This document shows, in pieces, positions 1 through 7,679 of a stretch of 64,000 nt of DNA; the first letter of the stretch is position 1; every line of letters starts with the position of its first letter. The notes below the pieces were generated by a model. It was not told the DNA's origin, made no database searches, and worked only from the letters and a program-made list of their open reading frames with translations. The stretch is taken from assembly GCF_017356035.1 (NCBI RefSeq), contig NZ_JAFIQX010000002.1, positions 1-64,000 of the forward strand, read 5' to 3'. A program made the position numbers and the translations under genes. The stretch comes from Longitalea luteola (lineage in GTDB: Bacteria > Bacteroidota > Bacteroidia > Chitinophagales > Chitinophagaceae).

Positions 1-180
1 ATAATTACCCGACTAACGTCGGATTGGATCCTTAGCTCAGACGGTTAGAGCATCCCGACTAAAAGTCGGGAGGGTCGTTGGTTCGATCCTGACCAATCAG
101 ATTGATTAAATTGAAGTTCTTTATTAATATAATTACCCGACTAACGTCGGATTGGATCCTTAGCTCAGACGGTTAGAGCA
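1..180. repeat. 52-bp tandem direct repeat carrying tRNA 5' halves
   Basis: Bases 1-52 and 129-180 are identical. Each copy holds a small hairpin (CCGAC/GTCGG) and then the first half of a tRNA gene, up to the base before the anticodon stem. The two copies diverge immediately after that point. The arrangement looks like a 128-bp tandem duplication of a tRNA unit in which one copy has been rebuilt. The left copy begins at the window edge, so the repeat may extend outside. Confidence 0.9.
26..99 (+). pseudogene. deformed tRNA-like sequence (probable tRNA pseudogene)
   Basis: The D-arm half is identical to the intact tRNA at 154-227, and the T-loop TTCGATC is retained. The anticodon arm is instead an 8-bp hairpin (TCCCGACT/AGTCGGGA) around an AAA loop, so no normal 7-nt anticodon loop forms. 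The 3' end (CAATCAG) cannot pair with the 5' acceptor GGATCCT. A different pairing, GATTGG (22-27) with CCAATC (93-98), is possible but leaves seven bases before the D stem. It is most simply a decayed or recombined tRNA copy. Confidence 0.6.
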
Positions 181-227
181 CCTGACTCATAATCAGGGGG
201 TCGTTGGTTCGATCCCAACAGGATCCA
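154..227 (+). tRNA. tRNA with CAU anticodon (Met, or Ile2)
   Basis: A full cloverleaf is visible. Acceptor GGATCCT pairs with AGGATCC, the D stem is GCTC/GAGC, and the anticodon stem CCTGA/TCAGG encloses loop CTCATAA. The T stem is GTTGG/CCAAC with loop TTCGATC. The anticodon is CAT. CCA is not encoded, as is usual in this phylum. Sequence alone does not settle whether it is elongator methionine or the lysidine-modified isoleucine tRNA. Confidence 0.9.
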
Positions 228-242
228 CATAACACATATAGG

Positions 243-500
243 ATGGAATACTATGTTTACATCCTGTACTCTGCACAATTAGATCTTTTTTATATTGGTT
301 CTTCGGAAAATCCTGAAAAAAGGCTTTCAAAACACCTGGCCAGTCACAAAGGCTTTACTGGTAAAGTAAAAGATTGGAAATTATGTTTCACCGAAACATT
401 CACAACTAAATCAGCAGCTTTACATAGAAAGACAATAAAGAACTGGAAGAACAGGGAACGTATTCAGCAATTGATCGCTGGAAAATTAAAAAAGCCTTAG
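243..500 (+). CDS. GIY-YIG domain endonuclease, tRNA-embedded
   Basis: This is an 85-aa single-domain GIY-YIG protein. The YVYIL and YIGSS strands lie at residues 4-8 and 18-22, with a following RL and a Lys/Arg-rich C-terminal helix. Such stand-alone domains of the UvrC N-terminal fold are common in Bacteroidota, often beside tRNA genes, with unproven roles in DNA cleavage or mobility. I chose ATG 243, 16 bases past the tRNA 3' end; an earlier in-frame start at 204 would lie inside the tRNA. The TAG stop is the TAG of the next tRNA-like sequence (CCTTAGCTC), so the ORF sits exactly between two tRNA sequences. The sequence is shorter than phage homing enzymes and has no separate DNA-binding domain. 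Confidence 0.82.
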   Translation: MEYYVYILYSAQLDLFYIGSSENPEKRLSKHLASHKGFTGKVKDWKLCFTETFTTKSAALHRKTIKNWKNRERIQQLIAGKLKKP

Positions 501-566
501 CTCCACGGTTAGAGTAACCCTTACACATGTGGCCAGTACAATATTGGTCGATCAAAACAGGGCCTC
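491..566 (+). pseudogene. degenerate tRNA remnant
   Basis: CCTTAGCTC, GGTTAGAG and a T-loop-like GGTCGATCAA occur in tRNA order and at tRNA spacing. The acceptor, anticodon and T stems no longer pair well. It overlaps the stop codon of the GIY-YIG gene. It probably descends from a tRNA that followed the insertion point of that gene. Confidence 0.5.
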
Positions 567-652
567 TATAGTGTAAATTTCTATGTTTGACGTATCGTTG
601 CCCGATAGCAACCCATGGAGTGATCCGCAAAAGTCAACCATTACCTCATTTT

Positions 653-680
653 GCCCATGGCAGTGCTATGGGCTTTTTTG
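653..680 (+). terminator. intrinsic terminator of the tRNA/GIY-YIG unit
   Basis: The stem GCCCAT/ATGGGC has a 9-nt loop and is followed by TTTTTT. It ends the disturbed tRNA region before the next gene at 740. Confidence 0.75.
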
Positions 681-739
681 TAACCTTAACCTTTCATTAA
701 CCCTGTGAAAGATACTTTTGACAATCATTTGAGAACAGT

Positions 740-1489
740 ATGAAAAAATTGATTACGCTTTCCCTCGCATTGGCATCTGTACTTCCCTTATTTGCACAGG
801 ATTCTACCATAACAGCAAAACCAAAGAAAAAGGATTGGAGCAAGATCAATCTCTCCAACCGGCCTAACGATCACTTCATGCTGCAAATAGGGTATAACGG
901 ATGGGCGTCTATACCAGATACTATTGCTACCAAGGGTATCCCCCGCAGTTTTAATATGTATTTCATGTTCGACTTCCCCTTCAAGACCGATCCCCGCTTT
1001 AGCGTAGGTGTTGGTGTTGGTTTGGGAACGGATAATTTCTACCTCGATAAAATGACCGTAGACATTTCCGGTAGAGAAACCGGCCAGCTGACCTTCAGGA
1101 GCGATTCAACCTATTTCAAAAAATATAAGATCGCTACCACCTTCGCAGAATTACCCATCGAGCTCCGGTTTGCAGCTAACCCCGAGAACACCAATAAAAG
1201 CTGGAAGGCGGCTATTGGCGCAAAAGTGGGCACCATGCTGAGCGCTATGGCAAAAGGCAAGAACCTGATCAGCAGCAATGGCGGCACCCTGTCATATACC
1301 GAAAAAATTAAATCAAAACGCTTTTTTAACACTACCCGCCTGGCCGTTACCGGCCGCATCAGTAAAGGGGTGTTTGGCATTTATGGGATGTACCAGATCA
1401 ACCAGTTTATTAAAGACGGCGCTTCCCCAAATGCAGGTTTAGTAGATGTAAGACCATTCCAGATCGGTATATCGATCAGCGGCTTGTAA
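740..1489 (+). CDS. outer-membrane beta-barrel family protein
   Basis: This is a 249-aa protein with a clear signal peptide (MKK, hydrophobic stretch, cleavage after LFAQ near residue 20). It continues as alternating amphipathic strands rich in Gly and aromatic residues (for example FSVGVGVGLGTDNFYL, GVFGIYGMYQINQF) and ends in a short strand with a terminal leucine. This pattern is that of the PorT/OmpA-like small barrels of Bacteroidota. It presumably sits in the outer membrane, with unknown cargo or structural function. It stands alone between two terminators, so it is probably monocistronic. Confidence 0.75.
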   Translation: MKKLITLSLALASVLPLFAQDSTITAKPKKKDWSKINLSNRPNDHFMLQIGYNGWASIPDTIATKGIPRSFNMYFMFDFPFKTDPRFSVGVGVGLGTDNFYLDKMTVDISGRETGQLTFRSDSTYFKKYKIATTFAELPIELRFAANPENTNKSWKAAIGAKVGTMLSAMAKGKNLISSNGGTLSYTEKIKSKRFFNTTRLAVTGRISKGVFGIYGMYQINQFIKDGASPNAGLVDVRPFQIGISISGL

Positions 1490-1530
1490 TACATCGTCCA
1501 GATAAGCACATTCTTATATAAATAAGTAAA

Positions 1531-1579
1531 AGTCCGGAAGGAGATTTCGCATAAGCGAGGACTTCTTCCGGACTTTTTG
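1531..1579 (+). terminator. intrinsic terminator after the barrel gene
   Basis: The 10-bp stem AGTCCGGAAG/CTTCCGGACT encloses a 24-nt loop and is followed by TTTT. Confidence 0.85.
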
Positions 1580-1680
1580 CTTGGCCAAAAAATTGAATAC
1601 ATTCATAGCACGGAGACAATTCAGCAGTTCGACCGGACCCCATGATGTGGGAAGCCACCGGCTTTTCCGGTTTTTCAGCT

Positions 1681-1688
1681 TACTTTTG
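1681..1688 (+). promoter_or_regulatory. -7 promoter element for hflX
   Basis: TACTTTTG fits the Bacteroidota -7 consensus TAnnTTTG. It lies 20 bases before the TTG start of hflX, implying a very short leader. No clear -33 TTTG is seen. Confidence 0.5.
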
Positions 1689-1708
1689 CATCGAAAAATT
1701 GACGGAAT

Positions 1709-2896
1709 TTGTTAGACAAGAAGAATATTATTCAAAAAGAAGAGAAGGCAGTACTGGTAGGACTGGTACACAAACTTCAGACCGAAGAACAGGTGACCGA
1801 ATACCTGGACGAGTTGGCGTTCCTCGCAGAAACTGCCGGCGCCAAGGCCGTGAAACGATTTGTACAAAAGCTGCCACATCCTGATAGCCGCACTTTTGTG
1901 GGCAAGGGAAAACTGGAAGAAATAAAAAATTACATTGACGGTCGCGACATCAACATCGTTATTTTCGACGATGAGCTCAGCGGTTCACAGATCACCAACA
2001 TTGAAAAGGTGCTGGATGTAAAGACCATTGACCGGAGTGACCTCATCCTCGACATTTTTGCCCGCCGCGCGAAAACCGCACAGGCCAAAACACAGGTTGA
2101 ACTGGCGCAATACCAATACCTGATGCCCCGCCTTCGAGGGATGTGGAAACACCTGGAACGTTTGGGAGGTGGTATCGGAACCAGGGGACCCGGTGAAACG
2201 GAAATTGAAACCGACCGACGTATCGTTCGCGAAAAGGTAGCGCTACTAAGAAAGCGGTTAAGCGAAATAGATAAGCAGGCAGCCACCCAGCGTAAAGACC
2301 GCGGTGAATTCATTCGCGTAGCGCTGGTAGGGTACACGAATGTGGGCAAAAGCACCATTATGAACCTGCTGGCTAAAAGTGAAGTGTTTGCTGAGAACAA
2401 ACTTTTTGCGACGCTCGATACCACTACCCGTAAAGTAGTTTTTGAAACCACACCGTTCTTATTGAGCGACACGGTTGGATTTATCCGCAAATTGCCACAC
2501 CACCTGGTAGAAAGCTTCAAAAGCACACTTGACGAGGTTCGTGAAGCTGACATCCTGTTGCATGTAGTTGATACGTCACACCCGCAATATGAAGACCAGA
2601 TCGGCGTGGTGAACAAAACCCTGCAGGAACTGGACGTGGTGGATAAGCCAACGATCACTATTTTCAATAAAATGGATCAGTACGAAAAGAACACCTTCGA
2701 CCCCTGGTTAGAAGAAGAGGTCAGGACCGAGATCCTGCAAGACCTTAAAGAGCGCTGGGAAAACCAGTTACAGGGCAATTGTGTGTTTATTTCGGCTACT
2801 GAAAGAACGAACATCGACGAGCTTCGAAGGACTATATTAAATAGAGTAAAGGAATTATACGCTATACGCTATCCCTACAAAACAGGTTTTTATTAA
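1709..2896 (+). CDS. hflX: GTPase HflX
   Basis: This 395-aa protein has the usual HflX layout. The N-terminal HflX domain (about residues 20-190) includes the glycine-rich segment GGGIGTRGPGETEIETDRR near 153-171. The TRAFAC G domain follows with G1 GYTNVGKST (208-216), G3 DTVGF and G4 NKMD. The family binds the 50S subunit and splits stalled ribosomes under stress. The reading frame opens with TTG; no ATG or GTG lies upstream in frame, and the N-terminus matches the expected length. It is a single gene, followed 37 bases later by the Rieske gene, so the two may be co-transcribed. Confidence 0.95.
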   Translation: MLDKKNIIQKEEKAVLVGLVHKLQTEEQVTEYLDELAFLAETAGAKAVKRFVQKLPHPDSRTFVGKGKLEEIKNYIDGRDINIVIFDDELSGSQITNIEKVLDVKTIDRSDLILDIFARRAKTAQAKTQVELAQYQYLMPRLRGMWKHLERLGGGIGTRGPGETEIETDRRIVREKVALLRKRLSEIDKQAATQRKDRGEFIRVALVGYTNVGKSTIMNLLAKSEVFAENKLFATLDTTTRKVVFETTPFLLSDTVGFIRKLPHHLVESFKSTLDEVREADILLHVVDTSHPQYEDQIGVVNKTLQELDVVDKPTITIFNKMDQYEKNTFDPWLEEEVRTEILQDLKERWENQLQGNCVFISATERTNIDELRRTILNRVKELYAIRYPYKTGFY

Positions 2897-2933
2897 TACG
2901 GCTCCCTTTTGACCGATCTGCGAACACAGCTCC

Positions 2934-3290
2934 ATGACTGAAAAAAAATTCCAGTACCACCAAATTGCTGATCATCCATCTGAACTGGCTTTTAACCAGC
3001 AGGGCATTGCCGTGGTGGAGGTGAAGGGTAAGAAGATCTGCATTACCCGGTTTGGCAACGAGTGGTTTGCCTTTGCTTATAAATGTCCGCATGCGAGTGG
3101 GATCATGTCTGAAGGGTATGTCGATGCGGTGGGTAATGTTGTTTGCCCGGTGCACCGGTACAAATTCAGTTTAAAAAACGGCCGCAACACCAATGGGGGG
3201 GGATATTATTTGAAAACTTACCCGGTTGAGGTACGTGAAGAAGCGCTTTTTGTGGCTATCCCTGATGGGGGGTTATTTGGAGGGTTATAA
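2934..3290 (+). CDS. Rieske [2Fe-2S] domain protein
   Basis: This 118-aa stand-alone Rieske fold has the cluster ligands in CPHAS (Cys-x-His) and CPVHRYKF (Cys-x-x-His), about 17 residues apart. It resembles small NirD- or ferredoxin-like Rieske proteins that pass electrons to oxygenases or reductases. There is no signal peptide, so it should be cytoplasmic. The electron acceptor is not apparent from the neighbours. ATG 2934 is the first start after hflX. Confidence 0.9.
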   Translation: MTEKKFQYHQIADHPSELAFNQQGIAVVEVKGKKICITRFGNEWFAFAYKCPHASGIMSEGYVDAVGNVVCPVHRYKFSLKNGRNTNGGGYYLKTYPVEVREEALFVAIPDGGLFGGL

Positions 3291-3293
3291 AGG

Positions 3294-3312
3294 CGCTTGT
3301 CGGTGACAAGCG
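3294..3312 (+). terminator. hairpin after the Rieske gene
   Basis: CGCTTGTC/GACAAGCG with a 3-nt loop lies four bases past the stop codon. No T-run follows, so termination is only a guess. The rest of 3313-3450 shows nothing I recognise. Confidence 0.4.
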
Positions 3313-3454
3313 AGAATTGAGCGGAATCTGTAATGGATTATGGTGAAAATTCCGGGTCTGGTGCCTGCCGTTGACTGAAATACTAGTTACCCGCGGAATC
3401 GACACAGGAGAACGTAAAAAAATATAAGAATCATTGTTATTTTTTCTTTTTTCC

Positions 3455-3487
3455 TTGGATTTTAAAATGGGAAATTCCTTATTTTTG
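3455..3487 (+). promoter_or_regulatory. promoter for tRNA-Asn
   Basis: TTGG (3455-3458) and TATTTTTG (3480-3487) are spaced like the Bacteroidota -33/-7 pair (TTTG and TAnnTTTG). The predicted start is about 60 bases upstream of the tRNA. Confidence 0.5.
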
Positions 3488-3554
3488 CTGCCCATTTCGG
3501 AGAGGTGGTAAATAATCACCTGATTTTAAGAAGATTCGGAGTGGGAAAACAGAT

Positions 3555-3628
3555 TCCTCCTTAGCTCAGTTGGTTAGAGCATCTGACTGTTAATCAGAGG
3601 GTCGCTGGTTCAAGTCCAGCAGGGGGAG
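3555..3628 (+). tRNA. tRNA-Asn (GUU), integration target
   Basis: Acceptor TCCTCCT pairs with AGGGGGA, anticodon stem TCTGA/TCAGA encloses loop CTGTTAA (anticodon GTT), and T stem CTGG/CCAG closes a TTCAAGT loop. CCA is not encoded. The 3' portion from the anticodon loop onward (3587-3629) is repeated at 22255-22297, so a mobile element integrated here and restored a complete tRNA. Confidence 0.95.
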
Positions 3629-3629
3629 C
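3587..3629. repeat. attL core (43 bp)
   Basis: It runs from the anticodon loop of tRNA-Asn to one base past the discriminator and is identical to 22255-22297. The flanking bases differ on both sides, which defines the ends. Confidence 0.93.
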
Positions 3630-3646
3630 GGAAAATCAATCACTTA

Positions 3647-3670
3647 AAAGGTCGCCTCGGCGGCCTTTTT
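3647..3670 (+). terminator. element-borne terminator for tRNA-Asn
   Basis: The 10-bp stem AAAGGTCGCC/GGCGGCCTTT with a 2-nt loop precedes TTTTT. It lies just inside the element and would end the tRNA transcript, replacing the native terminator now stranded at 22303-22340. Confidence 0.8.
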
Positions 3671-3675
3671 GCATT

Positions 3676-3694
3676 TTTGCCAGTAATTTGCCAG
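3676..3694 (+). repeat. left subterminal repeat, candidate integrase arm site
   Basis: TTTGCCAGTAATTTGCCAG is two TTTGCCAG octamers separated by TAA, an 11-bp (one helical turn) period. The same 19 bp lie in the same orientation at 22107-22125 near the other end. Tyrosine recombinases commonly bind such arm-type sites. The function is inferred. Confidence 0.7.
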
Positions 3695-3793
3695 CAAGTA
3701 GGCGAAGTGTTTAAAAGAGCTTAATTACTCAATAAAGATAAGAATTCCGGATTTGAAATGAATCCTCATAACCCACGAGAAACGGGGTGTTGT

Positions 3794-4027
3794 CTATTTT
3801 TTTGAAGTCTTTAGCGAACTAAGAAAAAAACCTCCAAAACTGCTCAGAAGACCAATTAATCCAGCAGTTATAGTATCAGAAAGCTTGGATCGAAAAAGAC
3901 ACAAATAAATGATAAATCCAACAAACGTTATAACGAATAATAACGCAACCAAAATACTATTTAAGTGCTTTTCCAAGACGGAAATAAAAGGCTTGTATTT
4001 TTTTCTGTAATATCGTTGATACTTCAT
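3794..4027 (-). CDS. small two-helix membrane protein, unknown
   Basis: This 77-aa protein has a basic N-terminus (MKYQRYYRKKYK) and two hydrophobic spans, about residues 25-47 and 53-70, and ends in a Lys-rich tail. I do not recognise a family. It lies leftmost in the element, read toward attL, about 100 bases downstream of the 536-aa unknown gene, and could be transcribed with it. Small two-helix proteins accompany some defence cassettes, but nothing here proves that role. Confidence 0.5.
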   Translation of the reverse strand: MKYQRYYRKKYKPFISVLEKHLNSILVALLFVITFVGFIIYLCLFRSKLSDTITAGLIGLLSSFGGFFLSSLKTSKK

Positions 4028-4122
4028 TAGTGTTCCCTTTATGACTGCAAAGCTCAGGCACAGCCAATGAATGTACGCTTTTTAGTATGTACAATTATCC
4101 ATACATTTTTTAAGCGCTTAGA

Positions 4123-5733
4123 CTATTTCAAATAATAATTAATTTTTTGTCGGGTTTCCTCGTCAATTCTAGGCAAAATTTGATCTTTAAGTTTTTGAAT
4201 ATTTCCCTTGGTTTTACCCGATGAATAAGTTTGTCTAACCCTGTCTGAGTAAGAGAAATTGTATCTATTACAAACTTTTGTACAGAAGCTAGTTATATTC
4301 TCGGTTGGTTCTTTACAAATTATTCCGGCTTCATTAATAATTAAACAAAACAATGCAATAACCGGTGCTTGGATTTTGCTTTTTGCGCTTGAAGATTTAG
4401 CAGACAACGCTTTGCTCTTACATTCTTCTAAAAAAGTATCAAATAATCTTTTCCTTTTATTCAGATGGAAATCAACTTCCACATCCATTACCCAGCTCTC
4501 AATAATATTAAAGACCCAGGCAGCCAATTCAGGATGGTACTTTAAATCTGTTTCTTCAAATATCAGTTGAGGAAAGCTTTGCAAATCGGTTGAACATACA
4601 TTTCTATCTACCAATTTTTCTCTCAGCCTACATAACAAATCAGCTACCGCTTGACAAGAAAAAGGGAAAAACACTTTGTCATCTCTGAATTTAATCGAAT
4701 TATCAGCACTAAAGGTGATAGAAAATGCGTCTGTTGTCTTAGGCAATTGTCCGACTTTAAACAACTTTAGCTGATCGTTTAAAAATGCAACATGAAACGC
4801 TAATGATGCACCTCTTGCAATTTCATTTAACAGCATAAACGAGACCTGATCTCGGTAAACTAAGGGCGAGCTTAATTGAAGGGTGTTCCTATAACTCAAC
4901 CGCTCAAAATCTTCGACTGTGGCATTATAGCCATTATTAACCCATTCGAAACCTATCCTTTTGTAATGGCCGATTTCAATCTCTGCATCATTTGAGTACC
5001 TAAAACGGCTTCCATATCTTTTCAAAGTGTTTTCTTGAATATCAATTTGATTTTGAATAAATCTTTCTTTATTTGGAGCGAATTCCAATCCTTTGTAGTA
5101 GTTGTCTAAAAGTTCTTTATCATTCCCGTATCTTTCGATTAACTCCTTTAAATCCTTACATTTCAAAACTTCTTTCAATCTCAAATTCGCCTCCTTTGCA
5201 TTCTTCTTTAAAATCAGCCATTTTTTAAATGAATAAAACACTTCAAGTGTTTGTGCATTCCTTTCATTGTAATTAGCGATTGCCTTATACTCCTTTTCTT
5301 TGTCAACAATAAATTCAAGCAGAAACTTCATAAAGAAGGCTTCATCTTTTATGTTCAATTTGTTTTTTTCCCTTTCATATATATGGTGAAAATCTTTCTC
5401 TGCTGAAGCGGTCTTAATTTTTGGAATGCTGACTTTCTTTTTAAAAACCTTGATTCCGTCTTTATTATAACAGTCACCATTTTCAAGTTCACAAAGCACT
5501 TCAAGGAGGTATTGAGAGCGAATCTTTTTACCAGTAATTGGGTCTTCATATTCAACACCATTGAAGAATGTTGCCCCATACTGTTTTCCATATTTGGGAT
5601 TATAAACGTTACAATCAACACTTTGACCTTGCTCGTCAATAAGGAAATAGCCAGAAATTTCTCCATCAGGAACCGAAAAAAATGAGGCCGCTTCAAAGTG
5701 CGGCTTTATGCTTTCAACAATTTCATTAGTCAT
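4123..5733 (-). CDS. unknown 536-aa cytoplasmic protein, element cargo
   Basis: I do not recognise this protein. It has no signal peptide or membrane span. The N-terminal ~110 residues are mixed alpha/beta (GYFLIDEQGQ, YLLEVLCELENG). A long charged helical middle follows (about 110-260, coiled-coil-like). The C-terminal part is helical with several Cys and ends in a Lys-rich tail. The last ~80 residues (from APVIALFCLI to the end) resemble a C-terminal module I associate with hypothetical proteins of Bacteroidota mobile DNA; that is an impression, not a search result. It is divergent from the 378-aa gene with 165 bp between the starts, suggesting a paired system. It is strongly AT-rich in codon use. 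Confidence 0.7.
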   Translation of the reverse strand: MTNEIVESIKPHFEAASFFSVPDGEISGYFLIDEQGQSVDCNVYNPKYGKQYGATFFNGVEYEDPITGKKIRSQYLLEVLCELENGDCYNKDGIKVFKKKVSIPKIKTASAEKDFHHIYEREKNKLNIKDEAFFMKFLLEFIVDKEKEYKAIANYNERNAQTLEVFYSFKKWLILKKNAKEANLRLKEVLKCKDLKELIERYGNDKELLDNYYKGLEFAPNKERFIQNQIDIQENTLKRYGSRFRYSNDAEIEIGHYKRIGFEWVNNGYNATVEDFERLSYRNTLQLSSPLVYRDQVSFMLLNEIARGASLAFHVAFLNDQLKLFKVGQLPKTTDAFSITFSADNSIKFRDDKVFFPFSCQAVADLLCRLREKLVDRNVCSTDLQSFPQLIFEETDLKYHPELAAWVFNIIESWVMDVEVDFHLNKRKRLFDTFLEECKSKALSAKSSSAKSKIQAPVIALFCLIINEAGIICKEPTENITSFCTKVCNRYNFSYSDRVRQTYSSGKTKGNIQKLKDQILPRIDEETRQKINYYLK

Positions 5734-5897
5734 GATTCAAATTTTAACCGGCATTATGCAGAAAAAATTATTGTAAAAATACTAAATTCATTAGTTTTAG
5801 AATGGTTAACTTTCCTTAGGGCATATATGCCGAAAAGCCGTATAATTTGTATATAAACGGATCATAGTTTATTATTGGCTACCATTCAAACATCATT

Positions 5898-7034
5898 ATG
5901 GTTTTCTCTTCCAAATTAAGAACTGACTGGCGTATCATTCAATACGAAGAATCAAATTATGAATTCTGGGATAGATGTTCGTGGCCTTTGATCGGAATGC
6001 TACGGGAACATATCAATCAATGGGCAAGCGTAATGCCTGTAGACAACGAATTCCTGGGAAGAATTCGCACAAAAAAAGACACGCGCCAATTTTCCGCAGG
6101 AATGTTTGAACTTGTATTTTTTACATCTTGTAAACGTGCAGGTCTACCGATTGAAAGAATAGCAGCTGGCACCCGAAGAACCACAGATTATACATTAAAC
6201 GTTGATCCTTCCCGGCCTATATTTCTTGAATGCACGCTTGTAGCCAACGCCTTGGAAAATCATGATGAACAAAGACGTAGGAGCTATATTATCCAGATTA
6301 TTGAGGACATGGCAGATTTTCCCTATCACGTAATGGTACGATTTGAACAGACAGGCATATCAACGATCTCCAAAAAAATTATTCGTAATGTGCTTCAAGA
6401 TTTTGTTGGTAATGAGTCTAGCATAGTAATTAAGGAACTTGAATTTGTTTATAAGGATTGGGCATTCACCTTCCATTTTCATCCTAAAAAGCAATTATCC
6501 GATAGGACATTAGGAGCTATTAGTGGCTTTACTAATGAGGTTGTCGATAATAAAAAAACAATTCTTGCAGCACTTAATAATAAAAAACCAAGTTCTTATC
6601 AAATTAACCAATCTCCTTACGTGATTTGCCTGGCTGTGGATGATTTAAGCTCGGAACTGGAAGAGTTTGCAATTGCCCTGCTAGGAGATACCCATAGCAA
6701 AAAGATCAATCTGAATTATCCTTCTAATGCATTTTTCAATAACGGGCCGGAACCGGTCAATACTTCAGTGTCCGCAGTCATCTTTTGCAAAAACATACAA
6801 CCCACTTCATTTACTAGTACACAAATATCAGTATGGCATAATCCATTCGCAAAAAATCCTATCGCCCTCGACTTGTTTCCATTTGAACAACATTACTATA
6901 AACAAGAAAGACATTATCTGCACCCCTATACAATTGCAGGCACCTTTGATGTTTTTGAAACGTTGGGAGTTGACCGAGAACTTTATGTAGAATATTTGCA
7001 ACTAAAATATCGCACCACTCCAAACGAATATTGA
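5898..7034 (+). CDS. unknown 378-aa protein, possibly nuclease-like
   Basis: This is a soluble protein with no recognised family. Residues 65-115 carry a pattern seen in some PD-(D/E)xK-fold proteins: a helix containing FELVFF (Glu71), then TTDYTL (Asp97) and FLECTLV (Glu111-x-Thr113), where a lysine would be expected two residues after the Glu. The C-terminal half is mixed alpha/beta. It is transcribed away from the 536-aa gene. A restriction-like defence role is a reasonable guess but rests only on this weak motif; the missing catalytic lysine argues for caution. Confidence 0.65.
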   Translation: MVFSSKLRTDWRIIQYEESNYEFWDRCSWPLIGMLREHINQWASVMPVDNEFLGRIRTKKDTRQFSAGMFELVFFTSCKRAGLPIERIAAGTRRTTDYTLNVDPSRPIFLECTLVANALENHDEQRRRSYIIQIIEDMADFPYHVMVRFEQTGISTISKKIIRNVLQDFVGNESSIVIKELEFVYKDWAFTFHFHPKKQLSDRTLGAISGFTNEVVDNKKTILAALNNKKPSSYQINQSPYVICLAVDDLSSELEEFAIALLGDTHSKKINLNYPSNAFFNNGPEPVNTSVSAVIFCKNIQPTSFTSTQISVWHNPFAKNPIALDLFPFEQHYYKQERHYLHPYTIAGTFDVFETLGVDRELYVEYLQLKYRTTPNEY

Positions 7035-7109
7035 TTGGGACATTTCATCGGGAAAGGGACGATGTGTTATATAGCATTCATTCAAAATTAAACTTATTGA
7101 AATACTTTT

Positions 7110-7340
7110 TCAAAGTGGCTTTTCTGGCAAAAAATCTCTGGGAGAGCAATTGAAAACAGCAGCGAATTTGTTTAAATGCTGAATATTGTACCGTTTAGAA
7201 TAATTAGGACTTTCAACCTGGCCCACAAATCCATTCGATTTAAAACCAGCCCTAATGGATAATTCTTCTTGGGAAAGCTCGGCAGCCTCCCTTTTTTCTT
7301 TTACTTTTTCGATAACGTAAGTGTCTATGGCAGATCTCAT
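7110..7340 (-). CDS. XRE-family HTH regulator, copy 1
   Basis: This 76-aa protein is essentially one XRE/Cro-type helix-turn-helix (LSQEELSIRAG..GFVGQVES, residues 23-45). It ends in the motif CSPRDFLPEKPL. It is a paralogue of the protein at 7452-7679; the two share the layout DxYVI.KVKE..., GFxGxVES and SP.DFLP.KPL. Its start codon directly abuts a palindrome (7341-7360), with a second palindrome at 7392-7405, so it probably represses itself. Confidence 0.85.
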   Translation of the reverse strand: MRSAIDTYVIEKVKEKREAAELSQEELSIRAGFKSNGFVGQVESPNYSKRYNIQHLNKFAAVFNCSPRDFLPEKPL

Positions 7341-7405
7341 TAATCACCTATTGGTGATTACAAATGTGAATTATTGTAAAAAAATACACAATCACCTATA
7401 GGTGA
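7341..7405. promoter_or_regulatory. two palindromic operators upstream of HTH copy 1
   Basis: TAATCACC/GGTGATTA (7341-7360) touches the start codon. TCACCTATAGGTGA (7392-7405) is a perfect 14-bp palindrome. Related sites lie before HTH copy 2 and the 7778 gene, so a shared regulon of the two HTH paralogues is likely. Confidence 0.7.
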
Positions 7406-7451
7406 GTAAATGAATATCCCTTAACTTTATGTCATATTAGGAAAGTGGTGA

Positions 7452-7679
7452 CTATAAAGGCTTTTTAGGTAAAAAGTCCTGAGGGCTGCATTCTAAGATT
7501 TTGGCAAGGTGATTTAAATGCTTGAGATTATAATGAGAGGGATACTTTGAACTTTCAACTTTACCTATAAAGCCAACCGACATTCCTAATTCATATGCAA
7601 GATCAGCTTGAGATATGTTTTTCTCAAGTCGTCTCTCTTTTACCTTATTGATAACGTATTGATCAATTTTGCTTTTCAT
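7452..7679 (-). CDS. XRE-family HTH regulator, copy 2
   Basis: This 75-aa XRE-type HTH protein (ISQADLAYELGMSVGFIGKVES, about residues 22-43) ends in CSPQDFLPKKPL. It is a clear paralogue of the gene at 7110-7340, about half identical by eye. I use ATG 7679; a GTG two codons upstream (7685) is possible but lies inside the operator-like sequence ATCACCTATAGG. It is divergent from the triple-repeat gene, with two operator copies in the gap. Confidence 0.85.
   Translation of the reverse strand: MKSKIDQYVINKVKERRLEKNISQADLAYELGMSVGFIGKVESSKYPSHYNLKHLNHLAKILECSPQDFLPKKPL

Noticed and set aside
204-242. N-terminal extension of the GIY-YIG protein starting inside the tRNA
   Set aside because: The extra residues are translated tRNA sequence, and the GIY-YIG fold begins right after ATG 243.
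1930-2667. 245-aa minus-strand ORF
   Set aside because: It is antisense to hflX, is Ser/Arg-rich and has no recognisable motifs.
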